A DNA stretch of 40,452 nucleotides, from assembly GCA_963753165.1 (NCBI GenBank), contig CAVWBP010000016.1, positions 1 through 40,452 of the forward strand, given 5' to 3'. The notes beneath the pieces were generated by a model. It was not told the origin of the DNA. It saw only the letters and a list, made by a program, of their open reading frames with translations, and made no database searches. This stretch comes from JAKLQR01 sp963753165 (GTDB lineage Bacteria; Nitrospirota; Thermodesulfovibrionia; Thermodesulfovibrionales; SM23-35). This document shows positions 1-7,914 of this stretch, piece after piece; the first letter of the stretch is position 1, and the number at the start of each line of letters is the position of its first letter. Position numbers and translations under genes: made by a program.

Positions 1-1172
1 TTGTCTCTTTTGAACGGGCCATACAGGCAATTGACATGAACGTCATCTTCCTCCTTATGGGCATGATGATAATCGTCGGAGTGCTCAAACACACCGGGGT
101 CTTCCAGTGGTGCGCGTACATGTCCTTTAAAATCGCACGGGGCAATGTCATGGCCCTCGCGGTCGTCTCCATGATCTTCATCGCGATTACCTCTGCTCTG
201 CTCGACAATGTGACGACCATGCTGCTCTATACTCCGGTCCTTATCGAGATCGCGCTTGCGCTGAAAATCTCGCCGCTTGCCCTCCTGATACCGGGCATCA
301 TGGCGTCCAATGTCGGAGGCACCGCAACCCTTATCGGTGATCCGCCCAATATCATGATCGGTTCCTACACAGGGCTCTCTTTCATGCAGTTCGTATCAAA
401 TCTCTCAATCGCCGTAGTCATATCAATGGCAGCGCTTTTCATATACAACAAGTTCTTTTACGGGAAGGCATACTCCAATGCCAAGGTCGAAGACATCGAC
501 GGGTTTATCGCCTTTCTCAAGGAAGAATACAAGATTACGGACAAGACCCTGCTCGGCTACGGGCTTTTTGTCATGGCATTGGTCGTTTCCTTCTTTGTCA
601 CCCACGGATACTGGCATATGGAAGTGAGCATCCCCGCGCTCTTCGGAGCAGGACTTTTATTTTCCTATGGAATTCTCAGCAAGAAGGTCAAGATGCTGGA
701 GCTCATCGAGAAGGACATTGAGTGGACAACCCTCCTCTTCTTTATCTTCCTCTTCATGCTCGTGGGCGCAGTGGAAGAAGCAGGGCTTCTCGCAGTCATA
801 GCCGACTGGGTGCTGGACCTCTCAGCAGGGAATCTCGTAATAGCCATATGCATGATTCTCTGGGTATCCGCCATTATGAGCGCGTTTGTGGACAACATCC
901 CGTTCACTGCAACGATGCTTCCAATCGTAGCGTATCTGACCAAGGTAATCCCCGGCGCTGCCGATACAAACGTCCTCTGGTGGGCGCTTGCGCTCGGGGC
1001 ATGCTTCGGCGGAAACGGCACGATAATCGGAGCCAGCGCCAATGTCGTTACCGTGGGAATCGCAGAGGCTGCGGGCCACAAGATCAGCTTCTTCGGCTTT
1101 ATGAAATATGCGTTCTTATTTATGATAATAAGCGTAGGCATTGCAAATGTCTGGCTGCTGATCGCGTATTAA
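1..1172 (+). CDS. NhaD/ArsB-type ion transporter, 5' truncated by window edge
   Basis: This is the C-terminal part of an inner-membrane secondary transporter of the ion transporter superfamily (ArsB/NhaD/SLC13-like). The frame is already open at base 3 and reads VSFERAIQAIDMNVIFLLMG, so the ATG at 36 is internal and the true start lies upstream of the window. About 389 residues are visible, with roughly nine to ten hydrophobic segments. Family landmarks are the paired DN motifs (LLDNVTTMLLYTP near the start and FVDNIPFTATMLP late) and GGTATLIGDPPN, repeated later as GGNGTIIGASANV. These are the two pseudo-symmetric substrate-site loops of the family. Family members exchange Na+/H+ or export arsenite; substrate cannot be decided from sequence alone. 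Given the osmotic theme of the window, Na+/H+ exchange is my guess. A universal stress protein gene follows 19 bp downstream, probably cotranscribed. Confidence 0.85.
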   Translation, partial: VSFERAIQAIDMNVIFLLMGMMIIVGVLKHTGVFQWCAYMSFKIARGNVMALAVVSMIFIAITSALLDNVTTMLLYTPVLIEIALALKISPLALLIPGIMASNVGGTATLIGDPPNIMIGSYTGLSFMQFVSNLSIAVVISMAALFIYNKFFYGKAYSNAKVEDIDGFIAFLKEEYKITDKTLLGYGLFVMALVVSFFVTHGYWHMEVSIPALFGAGLLFSYGILSKKVKMLELIEKDIEWTTLLFFIFLFMLVGAVEEAGLLAVIADWVLDLSAGNLVIAICMILWVSAIMSAFVDNIPFTATMLPIVAYLTKVIPGAADTNVLWWALALGACFGGNGTIIGASANVVTVGIAEAAGHKISFFGFMKYAFLFMIISVGIANVWLLIAY

Positions 1173-1191
1173 CAGAAAAAGGAGAGATACC

Positions 1192-2148
1192 ATGCACGTA
1201 GCGTGTCCCATACCAAAGATACTGCTTCCGGTGGACGGAAGCGATGATGCAAAGAGAGCAGTTCAGTTTGCAGGATGCCTCGGCTCGTTTCTCGGCAAGA
1301 GCCTCTCAGGGGTCACCCTGCTCCGGGTGCTTACCGGGGGATACATCAGCCGTCATATGGCAAACGTAGATTTCCGGGCGGCAGAACTCGTGAAGAATTC
1401 CGAGGTATTCAAGCGGGTGAGAGAGGAGCATATCAAACAGAACATCATGCCGCTGCTTGATGAGGCGGAGAAGACCCTGAAGGACCTGGGCGCCGCTCCC
1501 CCGGTTGAGAAGCTGGTGACTGAGGGGGATGCAGCCAACGAGATCCTGAGGGTTGCCGGAGAGGGCAGCTTCTCCACCATCATGATGGCGCGCAGGGGGC
1601 TTGCCGCAGCAGGAGGAACCCCTCTGGGCAGCGTCACCAGCAAGGTCATCTATGCGGCAAACCGGCAGACTGTCTATATCGTAGGGCACAGGCCCCTTGA
1701 GGGAAAGGCCTGTCCGATCCCAAGGATACTTCTCCCTGTTGACGGGTCCCCATACTCCATGAAGGGGGTTGAACACGCGGTCTGCCTCGCTTCAAATCTG
1801 AAGGGCGCCCTGGGCGGGATAACCCTCCTCAGGGTCATCAATGTCGCCCTGTACATGGAGAGGATGAAGAAGGGGATAGACCCCGAGCAGGAGGCACAGA
1901 AAATCTTCGATGAAGCCAAAAAGCTTTTTCTGGATGCCGGCATTCAGGAGACCCTCATCACGACAAAAATAAAAATGGGCAGCCCCATTGAGGAGATCAT
2001 CAGGGACGTGGAGGCCGAGGACTATAATTTCATCATTATGGGCCGCAAAGGCAGAACCGCCCTCAAGGAGATGATCCTCGGAGGGGTAAGTTCCACCGTA
2101 CTGCAGCGCTGCAGTAATCCGACCGTCGCCATTGTAAGCAGCGAGTAA
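1192..2148 (+). CDS. tandem-domain universal stress protein (UspA family)
   Basis: Cytoplasmic 318-residue protein with two UspA domains in tandem, about residues 1-160 and 168-318. Each opens with the same strand motif (CPIPKILLPVDGS and CPIPRILLPVDGS), which shows internal duplication. Each has a C-terminal nucleotide-binding type glycine loop: MARRGLAAAGGTPLGS in the first and MGRKGRTALKEMILGGVSS in the second. Both loops carry the Gx2-Gx9-G pattern in recognisable form, so ATP binding is likely for both halves. The start is set by AAAGGAGAG a few bases before ATG 1192. The gene sits 19 bp behind the transporter, and pairing of Usp proteins with membrane transporters is common; a role in modulating that transporter is inference. 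Confidence 0.9.
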   Translation: MHVACPIPKILLPVDGSDDAKRAVQFAGCLGSFLGKSLSGVTLLRVLTGGYISRHMANVDFRAAELVKNSEVFKRVREEHIKQNIMPLLDEAEKTLKDLGAAPPVEKLVTEGDAANEILRVAGEGSFSTIMMARRGLAAAGGTPLGSVTSKVIYAANRQTVYIVGHRPLEGKACPIPRILLPVDGSPYSMKGVEHAVCLASNLKGALGGITLLRVINVALYMERMKKGIDPEQEAQKIFDEAKKLFLDAGIQETLITTKIKMGSPIEEIIRDVEAEDYNFIIMGRKGRTALKEMILGGVSSTVLQRCSNPTVAIVSSE

Positions 2149-2453
2149 TAGAGAAATTTTCGTGAGTGAAATACGGCGGGTACAGTATTTTCGTCGGCTT
2201 TATTCCGATTCTTATCGGGATACCTCGGAGTGCGATGCTCCGAGAATGAGCGGAAATCCGTTTCCGCTGTATTGCATGAATCGTGTATGCAAATGTTAAA
2301 ATATCTCAGGCTTTACCGAAACCGCATACTATCGCAATGAATCACGTTTAATCACGAATAGTCATTGCTTTCGGACCTTGACGCAGCGTAGAACGCACTT
2401 TCAATTCACGACCACGGGAAGCCAAAGAAACACTTCACAGGGACAGAGGGAGT
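2149..2453. other. intergenic region between convergent genes, no gene seen
   Basis: About 300 bp between the universal stress protein gene (plus) and the phosphatase gene (minus). Neither strand has a convincing reading frame. It contains three adjacent hairpins, annotated separately, and AT-rich flanks. It may serve as the bidirectional end of both transcription units, but I see no classical stem followed by a T-run. Confidence 0.5.
2203..2268. repeat. three consecutive short hairpins
   Basis: Three inverted repeats lie within 66 bp. The first is CCGAT/ATCGG at 2205-2218 with a 4-base loop. The second is CTCGGAG/CTCCGAG at 2224-2244 with a 7-base loop. The third is AGCGGAAA/TTTCCGCT at 2249-2268 with a 4-base loop. 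None is followed by a T-tract. They look like a REP-type or composite intergenic element rather than a terminator; I found no second copy in this window. Confidence 0.6.
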
Positions 2454-3305
2454 TTATTGTCGATCTCGGAAATGTAACCGGTTTCCCGGTAGTTCTTTCA
2501 CAAGGGACAGGATGGCATTATTCCATCCTTCCGGCCCTGCCCCCTCTGTTTTCATGAGGTTGGGAATCTGAATCCTCTGGTCATACCCTCCTGCGGGTTT
2601 TTGCACAATAACCGGATAATCGACGCGTTCCAGCATTGGAATATCATTCGGGCTGTCGCCGAGGCCTATGGTCATTATCTCCCCGAACGCTTTCCGATAG
2701 AGGTCTTCGAGTATTGATACCGCCTTGCCCTTATCGCTGTCCCCGAGTATATGGTAATAGGCCCCCTGTGTATACCGGAAACCTTTTGACAGGATCGCAG
2801 CAAAAAGCTGCGGGATATCCTTCTCTTCTCCTTCAAAGATAACAGGCTCGTCAAAATACCGTTCCTTTGCCATTGCCGCTTCATGTGAACTGAGTCCGGT
2901 AAGTCCCGCAATCTCTTCTGTACTCATATCACCGAATCCCTTTATGGGAAACCCCTCATAACGGAGCTCCGCGACTGCTTTCCTTATTTCACTGTATACT
3001 GCACCAAGGACTATCACCTCGTATTGATCTTCCACCTGAATAGTACAACGGGGGACTTCGACCATAAAACCGAAATATCCCTTCGGGATAAAGATTCCTC
3101 CTCCGTTTTCAGAGATGAAAGGATGGCTGTTCCCTATCTTCTCCCGGTAATATTCTATTTCCGTCCTTGTCTTGCTTGAACAGAGAATAAGAGGGATATT
3201 CAGGTCACTGATCGAGCGAAGGGCAGGCTTTGCAGGTGCAAAGGAGTAAGTCTCGCTGTCCAGGAGCGTCCCGTCAAGGTCGGTAAAAATAATCGGATGT
3301 TTCAT
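2454..3305 (-). CDS. HAD phosphatase, mannosyl/glucosyl-3-phosphoglycerate phosphatase type
   Basis: A 283-residue cytoplasmic HAD-superfamily phosphatase (Cof/MpgP-like). Motif I is FTDLDGTLLD with D9 and D11 as the expected nucleophile and acid/base. A lysine motif lies near K193 (DSDKGKA) and motif IV is GLGDSPND at 214-221. The capped insert of about 100 residues between motifs fits the MPGP family (YedP/MpgP). The expected reaction is removal of phosphate from mannosyl- or glucosyl-3-phosphoglycerate, giving mannosylglycerate or glucosylglycerate, a compatible solute. The GT81 synthase that would feed it lies at 5561-6769 on the other strand, which supports this role and tilts towards the glucosyl form. 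The gene overlaps the upstream glycerate kinase gene by 4 bp (ATGA), so the two are translationally coupled. Confidence 0.82.
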   Translation of the reverse strand: MKHPIIFTDLDGTLLDSETYSFAPAKPALRSISDLNIPLILCSSKTRTEIEYYREKIGNSHPFISENGGGIFIPKGYFGFMVEVPRCTIQVEDQYEVIVLGAVYSEIRKAVAELRYEGFPIKGFGDMSTEEIAGLTGLSSHEAAMAKERYFDEPVIFEGEEKDIPQLFAAILSKGFRYTQGAYYHILGDSDKGKAVSILEDLYRKAFGEIMTIGLGDSPNDIPMLERVDYPVIVQKPAGGYDQRIQIPNLMKTEGAGPEGWNNAILSLVKELPGNRLHFRDRQ

Positions 3306-4612
3306 TCTATCACGACTATCTGCACATCCATTACGTTTGTCCCTGTCGGACCAGTGATCAGGAGATCGCCGGTCTCTTTCAGGAACGGGTATGAATCATT
3401 CTCTTCCAGATATTTTTGGGAATCGATTCCGAGGGCTTTGGCCCTCTTGAGCGTATGACCGTCCACAATCGCCCCTGCTGCATCCGTGGGTCCGTCGGTT
3501 CCGTCTGTGCCGGCGGAGAGGAGGGTAATGCCTGTAGTGTTCTCAATTGCCTGGGCAAAAGCGAGTGCGAGTTCCATATTCCTTCCACCGGTCCCCTTCC
3601 CTCTTACCCTGACCGTTGTCTCACCTCCCGAGAGCAGACATACCGGCTGCTGAGAACGGCCGCCTTTTTGTATTTCACCGGCCTTTTGTGCAAGCCATAT
3701 GCCGACCTCCCGTGCCTCGCCCTTTATCTCAGAGGATAAAAGGACTGTATGAAAACCTGCTTTCTCCGCCTGAATTTTCGCTGCCTCAAGAGCGATCCGG
3801 TTCCCTCCGATAATCACATTCTCCCCATTCCCGAATACCCTGTCACCCTCCTTGGGCGTTTCAGGCAGAACCCCCTTTCTTCCCTGTTCAAGGACAGCCG
3901 ACACCCCGACCGGGATGCTCTTCTGCAAACCATACTTTTCAATCACTTCCATTGCATCATGATAGGTTGTCGGATCAGGGGAAGTAGGTCCGGAGGCTAT
4001 CACGTCAAGCCTGTCGCCAATCACATCCGAGAGGATCAGGGAAAGAAAACGGGAAGGATAGGCGATGGCCGCAAGCCTGCCTCCCTTCACCCTGGAGAGG
4101 TGTTTCCTCACTGCATTCAACTCATAAATATCCGCGCCGGCCCTGAGCAGGAGATCGGTGGCCATCTGTTTGTCCTGCAGGGTTATCCCTTCGCAGGGAG
4201 ATACGAGAAGAGCAGACCCTCCTCCGGACAGGAGGCATACTGCAAGGGTATGTTCATCGGCGTCTCCGAGCATTTTCACAATTTCCCCGGTCCCCCTCAC
4301 GCCGTTTTCATCGGGCAAAGGATGTCCTCCTTCAAAGACTTTCCCGTTCCTCAGCGAGTATCCGCTGCAATGGCCGTATTTTGTGGTGACCGCACTCGCG
4401 TCAAGAAGATCACCGCATACGTCTTCAACCGCTTTTGCCATGGGGCATGCCGCTTTGCCGAATGCAACGCATATGAGTCTTGTGCACCGGGCGGAACGGA
4501 AGGAATCAAGTATTCTATCCTTATATCGCTTCACCGAAGCATGGGGATCAACAGCATTCAATGCCGCGCGATAGAGTTCCATCAACTGCTCCCTGGTTTT
4601 GTTGAATGTCAT
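3302..4612 (-). CDS. glycerate kinase, DUF4147/MOFRL family
   Basis: A 436-residue cytoplasmic kinase of the GckA/TtuD type, phosphorylating D-glycerate (usually to 2-phosphoglycerate in this family). I chose ATG 4612, giving MTFNKTREQLMELYRAALNA, because it has AAGGAGG eight bases upstream and matches the usual N-terminus; a start at 4681 would add 23 unsupported residues. Visible landmarks are AFGKAA near 50-55, LLSGGGSALL near 127-136, the MOFRL-domain segment GGETTVRVRGKGTGGRN, and TDGTDGPTDAAGA near the C-terminus. It forms an operon with the phosphatase, 4-bp overlap. A glycerate kinase beside glucosylglycerate genes could recycle glycerate freed when the solute is broken down; that link is inference. 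Confidence 0.88.
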   Translation of the reverse strand: MTFNKTREQLMELYRAALNAVDPHASVKRYKDRILDSFRSARCTRLICVAFGKAACPMAKAVEDVCGDLLDASAVTTKYGHCSGYSLRNGKVFEGGHPLPDENGVRGTGEIVKMLGDADEHTLAVCLLSGGGSALLVSPCEGITLQDKQMATDLLLRAGADIYELNAVRKHLSRVKGGRLAAIAYPSRFLSLILSDVIGDRLDVIASGPTSPDPTTYHDAMEVIEKYGLQKSIPVGVSAVLEQGRKGVLPETPKEGDRVFGNGENVIIGGNRIALEAAKIQAEKAGFHTVLLSSEIKGEAREVGIWLAQKAGEIQKGGRSQQPVCLLSGGETTVRVRGKGTGGRNMELALAFAQAIENTTGITLLSAGTDGTDGPTDAAGAIVDGHTLKRAKALGIDSQKYLEENDSYPFLKETGDLLITGPTGTNVMDVQIVVIE

Positions 4613-4842
4613 TGCAATGTCCTCCTTCTGTTTTTCTGGCCATGCGCTTGCGGAAGATGAACCATACAAGCTTGGCTGCATACCAAATGAAAGCGCCGTT
4701 TTCTATTTTTGCAAATATGTCTTATAATTTCAGGACAGAGGGTAATATGCCTTATAGTATACAATAATTTGCTTGACAATAGTAACTACAAATTTATTAT
4801 AATTATGACTACAATTTTTATTTGAAATGGTTACAATAATAT
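4613..4842. other. divergent promoter region between glycerate kinase and Phd-VapC genes
   Basis: The 230-bp AT-rich spacer separates divergent genes. The right half holds the toxin-antitoxin promoter with repeated TACAA boxes, described separately. The left half holds the AAGGAGG ribosome site of the glycerate kinase gene (4621-4627, minus strand). Base composition is clearly richer in A/T than the flanking genes. Confidence 0.55.
4773..4842 (+). promoter_or_regulatory. promoter with iterated operator boxes of the Phd-VapC pair
   Basis: TTGACA at 4773-4778 is followed by TATAAT at 4798-4803 (19-bp spacer) or TATTAT at 4795-4800 (16-bp spacer). TACAA boxes begin at 4787, 4810 and 4832, spaced 23 and 22 bp, about two helical turns. 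They overlap or flank the -10 and fit an operator for autoregulation by the antitoxin. The ATG of the antitoxin follows directly at 4843 with no clear Shine-Dalgarno sequence. Confidence 0.65.
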
Positions 4843-5103
4843 ATGATCAGCGTCGGGATTAAGGAATTAAAGGCAAAGCTGAGCAGCTACATAGACAGGG
4901 TAGGCCGGGGAGAACGCGTGGTCATCACTGAACACGGCAGAGAAGTGGCGGTGATTACCCCGATTTCGAAGGAAAGGAAGGCGATCAACGCCCTCATCGA
5001 TTCCGGGAAAGCCCACTGGTCCGGGGGGAAACCACACGGGGTGGAAGGCATAACGATAAAAGGCAAGCTCCTTTCAGACACTATTCTGGAAGAACGCGTA
5101 TGA
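4843..5103 (+). CDS. Phd/YefM-type antitoxin
   Basis: An 86-residue DNA-binding antitoxin. The N-terminal Phd fold is typical: MISVGIKELKAKLSSYIDRV, then GERVVITEHGREVAVITP. The C-terminal tail (about residues 45-86) is the part that normally wraps the toxin. It should bind both the VapC protein encoded next and its own promoter, where TACAA boxes are repeated. It overlaps the toxin gene by 4 bp (ATGA at 5100-5103), the usual arrangement for coupled translation. No obvious ribosome site precedes the ATG; the leader is A/T-rich, so initiation may be weak or leaderless. Confidence 0.88.
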   Translation: MISVGIKELKAKLSSYIDRVGRGERVVITEHGREVAVITPISKERKAINALIDSGKAHWSGGKPHGVEGITIKGKLLSDTILEERV

Positions 5104-5525
5104 TCTTATATCTTGGCGCCAGCAGTCTCGTGAAGCTCTATATCCAGGAGCCGTTTACCGATCTTGTGCGGATGTGGATACGTGAAGCCGAGATCGTCGC
5201 AACATGCCGTGTCACCTATACAGAGGTGATCTCTGCGCTCGAAATCCGCCTGAAACAGAACGATCTTGCCAGGAAGGACTACGAGCTTATCATAAAACGG
5301 TTTTCGAAAGACTGGAGTGATTATGTGACAGTTGATTTCGATGACCGCGAAGCAGCGCTTTTCCTTAAAAAACACAACCTGAAACGGTTTGACGCTATTC
5401 ATCTCTCTGCGGCAAAGCTTATACAGAAGAGACGGAACGGTTTTTTCCTTGCGTTCTCATCGGTTGACGAGAAGCTCTGCAGGGCTGCAGAGTCCGAAGG
5501 ACTGAACGTGCTCCGTTTTCAATAA
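5100..5525 (+). CDS. VapC-type PIN-domain toxin with substituted catalytic Asp
   Basis: A 141-residue PIN-domain protein of the VapC group, normally a Mg2+-dependent endoribonuclease kept silent by its antitoxin. Three of the four acidic positions are visible: E42 (YTEV), D98 (RFDAIHLSAA) and D123 (FSSVDEKL). The first is not: the N-terminus reads MILYLGASSLVKLY where family members have Asp (YLDxSxLVKLY), so residue 6 is Gly, codon GGC instead of GAC. This single transition should cripple metal binding, so the toxin may be inactive, or the base may be a sequencing error. The reading frame is otherwise intact. It overlaps the antitoxin gene by 4 bp and sits between the glycerate kinase and GpgS genes, splitting an apparent solute locus. 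Confidence 0.85.
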   Translation: MILYLGASSLVKLYIQEPFTDLVRMWIREAEIVATCRVTYTEVISALEIRLKQNDLARKDYELIIKRFSKDWSDYVTVDFDDREAALFLKKHNLKRFDAIHLSAAKLIQKRRNGFFLAFSSVDEKLCRAAESEGLNVLRFQ

Positions 5526-5560
5526 AAAACAGGGATTAGATTTTCGACAAGGAGGCATGT

Positions 5561-6769
5561 ATGTCCGACTTTTATCAGACAGGCAACGTTGCAACCTTTC
5601 ACCGGATCGGGAAGATGAATCCCGACAAAATCGAGGCGGAACTCGAATGGTTTACGAAGGACAGACCGCTTGCCCTCGTTTTGCCATCCCTCTTCAGCGA
5701 GCTTTCAGGCGACGCATTGAAGGGTATCGTCAGGGAACTGAAACAGGTCAGGTATATCGGTGAAATAGTTGTCACCCTCGGCCCGGCAAACGAGGAGGAA
5801 TTCAAGTATGCAAAAGATTTTTTCAGCGCGCTTCCCCAAAAAACAAGGATTTTATGGAATAACGGACCACGGCTCGAAGAACTATACAAGGCAATCGAAG
5901 CGTCAGAACTCCCCGTAGGTCTGGCAGGAAAGGGCAAATCGGCATGGATGGCATATGGGTATATCCTCGCGGAACAGCACTTCCATGCGATCGCGCTCCA
6001 CGATTGCGATATTGTAACGTACAGCAGGGACCTGCTCGCGCGGTTATGTTATCCGGTAATCAGTCCGAGTCTCGATTACGACTTCTGCAAAGGGTTTTAC
6101 AGCAGGGTCACCGACAGACTTCACGGAAGGGTGACAAGGCTTCTCGTTACCCCGCTGATACGTTCGCTCCAGAAAATCCTCGGGTATCTGCCGATACTGG
6201 TCTTCTTCGACAGTTTCCGCTATCCCCTCGCAGGCGAGTTCTCGATGGATACGGATCTCGCGCGGGTGAACAGAATCCCCGGAGACTGGGGTCTGGAAGT
6301 CGGGGTCCTTGCGGAAGTGTACCGCAATACTTCCACAAGAAGAGTGTGCCAGGTTGATATCGCGGAGAACTACGAACACAAGCACCAGGAGCTGTCCGCT
6401 GAGGACGCATCAAAGGGACTCCATAAAATGTGCGTGGACATAAGCAAATCGATTTTCAGGACTCTTGCCTCTGAAGGCATCGTCTTCTCCGACGGATTTT
6501 TTAAAACACTCGTTGCAACCTATGTCAGGACCGCCCAGGACATGCTGAAGAGATACCAGGACGACGCCGCGATCAACAGCCTCTATTTTGACCGGCATGA
6601 GGAAAGTCTCTCGGTAGAAACCTTTACGAACGGCATCAGGAAGGCTGCAGAGGTAATTACCGAAGACCCGCTCGGCGTCCCGCTGATTGCAAGCTGGGAC
6701 CGCGTGACCTCTGCCATCCCTGACATTCTCGATGCGATTAAAAAGGCAGTGGACGAAGATCATGGATAA
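5561..6769 (+). CDS. gpgS: glucosyl-3-phosphoglycerate synthase-like glycosyltransferase (GT81)
   Basis: A 402-residue cytoplasmic GT-A glycosyltransferase. It should transfer a hexose from an NDP-sugar to 3-phosphoglycerate, giving glucosyl-3-phosphoglycerate, the substrate of the phosphatase at 2454-3305. Visible features: nucleotide-sugar region near residues 65-130 ending in GLAGKGKSAWM, then the metal-binding DxD motif DCD at 148-150 within ALHDCDIVTY, then SRVTDRLHGRVTRLLVTPLI, and EFSMDTDLARVNRIPGDWGLEVGVLAEV, which is strongly GpgS-like. Length fits the family. I chose ATG 5561 because it has GGAGG at 5551-5555; a nearby ATG at 5557 is in another frame. Mannosyl-3-phosphoglycerate synthase (GT55) is a less likely alternative. 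Donor specificity is not readable from sequence. Confidence 0.85.
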   Translation: MSDFYQTGNVATFHRIGKMNPDKIEAELEWFTKDRPLALVLPSLFSELSGDALKGIVRELKQVRYIGEIVVTLGPANEEEFKYAKDFFSALPQKTRILWNNGPRLEELYKAIEASELPVGLAGKGKSAWMAYGYILAEQHFHAIALHDCDIVTYSRDLLARLCYPVISPSLDYDFCKGFYSRVTDRLHGRVTRLLVTPLIRSLQKILGYLPILVFFDSFRYPLAGEFSMDTDLARVNRIPGDWGLEVGVLAEVYRNTSTRRVCQVDIAENYEHKHQELSAEDASKGLHKMCVDISKSIFRTLASEGIVFSDGFFKTLVATYVRTAQDMLKRYQDDAAINSLYFDRHEESLSVETFTNGIRKAAEVITEDPLGVPLIASWDRVTSAIPDILDAIKKAVDEDHG

Positions 6770-6860
6770 CGCGGACCTCTCATTCAAGGGGAGAATGCCC
6801 CACAGCAGAGGATATGTCCTGAGAACAAACGAGGCATCCCATCAACAAGGAGAAAAATAT

Positions 6861-7451
6861 ATGCTAAAAAATGTGTATCCTTCTTTCCTGTTGAGTATCG
6901 CTCTCTGTTTTCTCGTTCTGACGCTCACCGGCTGTTCGAAGCCGCCTGCGCAGGAGATTGAGGATGCGAAGAAAGCGATTGCGGAAGCAAAGAAGCAGGA
7001 AGCAGACCTGTATGTCCAGCCTGTCTTCACGGAATCGGAGAACGCTTTGCAACGGGCGCTTGATCTCGTTGCAGAAAAAAAGCACAATGAGGCGAAAGGT
7101 GCTGCAGTAGAAGCGGCAGTCCTTGCAAGGCAGGCTGCGTCACAGGTTGAGCAGAACAAGATGAAGATGAGAGAGGCAAATGATCAGGCGGCGATCGAAG
7201 CCCAAAAATTAATGGAAGAGATAAAAGTCCTTGCCGCTGAGGCCATAAGAAAGAAATTGGCAAAAAGCGAGGGGGAGATACAGACTTCGATAGGAAAGGC
7301 TGAACTCGACATGGTAACAGTGAAAGGACACATGCAGTCGGACAGCGTGCGGCAGGCACATGATGAGATTGCGTCGCTTCTGGAACATTTAAACGCCCGC
7401 AAACAGACTCTTGCTTCGGTACTGGAGCAGAAACAACCGGCAAAAAAATAA
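6861..7451 (+). CDS. DUF4398-type lipoprotein
   Basis: A 196-residue predicted lipoprotein. The signal peptide ends in lipobox LTGC with C25 as the lipidated residue. The mature part is almost wholly helical and charged, with DUF4398 character (EIEDAKKAIAEAKKQEADLYVQPVF then ENALQRALDLVAEKKHNEA). It is rich in A, E, K and Q, so an extended coiled coil in the periplasm is likely. ATG 6861 is chosen over an upstream ATG at 6732 because AAGGAG lies eight bases before it and the signal peptide then begins properly. It starts an envelope gene set that continues through two more coiled-coil proteins to an M23 peptidase. Function is not known; similar proteins are often encoded near OmpA-like or cell-wall genes. 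Confidence 0.8.
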   Translation: MLKNVYPSFLLSIALCFLVLTLTGCSKPPAQEIEDAKKAIAEAKKQEADLYVQPVFTESENALQRALDLVAEKKHNEAKGAAVEAAVLARQAASQVEQNKMKMREANDQAAIEAQKLMEEIKVLAAEAIRKKLAKSEGEIQTSIGKAELDMVTVKGHMQSDSVRQAHDEIASLLEHLNARKQTLASVLEQKQPAKK

Positions 7452-7469
7452 GAGCGCAGGGAGGGGACG

Positions 7470-7841
7470 ATGAATTTCTGGGAAAAGATAAAAAAAGACA
7501 TGGAGAAAGAGTTCAAGGCAGGCATCGCTTTCCTCAGAGAAGGTGCGGCAGCAGTAAAAAAGAAGACAAAAAAAGCGACCAGGGAGGGGAAAACACAATA
7601 CCGCATATTCGAGCTGAAAACAAACGTGCAGGAACAGATGGCTGCCCTGGGAGGCAGGGTGTATGATCTCAGTCCAAAGGTTGAAAATCCGTTCAAAGAC
7701 AAACGGGTTACCGCAATGATTTCCCGGATGAGAAAACTCGAAGCACAGATTGCGAAACTTGAAGCCGGGTCCGGTGCCCTTCCGAAGAAAAAAACAGGCA
7801 AACAGGTAAAAAAATCCGTAAGGAAAACCGCATCAGAATGA
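7470..7841 (+). CDS. small lysine-rich helical protein, unknown function
   Basis: A 123-residue basic protein that I do not recognise. It has a strong ribosome site (GGGAGGGG) before ATG 7470. The first 45 residues are amphipathic and lysine-rich (KKDMEKEFKAGIAFLREGAAAVKKKTKKAT). A middle segment reads YRIFELKTNVQEQMAALGGRVYDLSP, and the end is a heptad-like helix (MISRMRKLEAQIAKLEAG) followed by a KKK-rich tail. No signal peptide or membrane segment is visible, so a cytoplasmic or membrane-surface location is likely. It lies 18 bp after the DUF4398 lipoprotein gene and 73 bp before another coiled-coil gene, so probably one operon. Confidence 0.75.
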   Translation: MNFWEKIKKDMEKEFKAGIAFLREGAAAVKKKTKKATREGKTQYRIFELKTNVQEQMAALGGRVYDLSPKVENPFKDKRVTAMISRMRKLEAQIAKLEAGSGALPKKKTGKQVKKSVRKTASE

Positions 7842-7914
7842 ACCCAGCGGGAATGGCAGAGAGATACCAGGTACGGGCTGCGAATCCATTCCAGCCGGGT
7901 GAAGGAGGAATGCA

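Noticed and set aside
3749..4660. Long plus-strand frame opposite the glycerate kinase gene
   Set aside because: It is a shadow of the minus-strand kinase gene, whose motifs are clear; the shadow product shows no family features.
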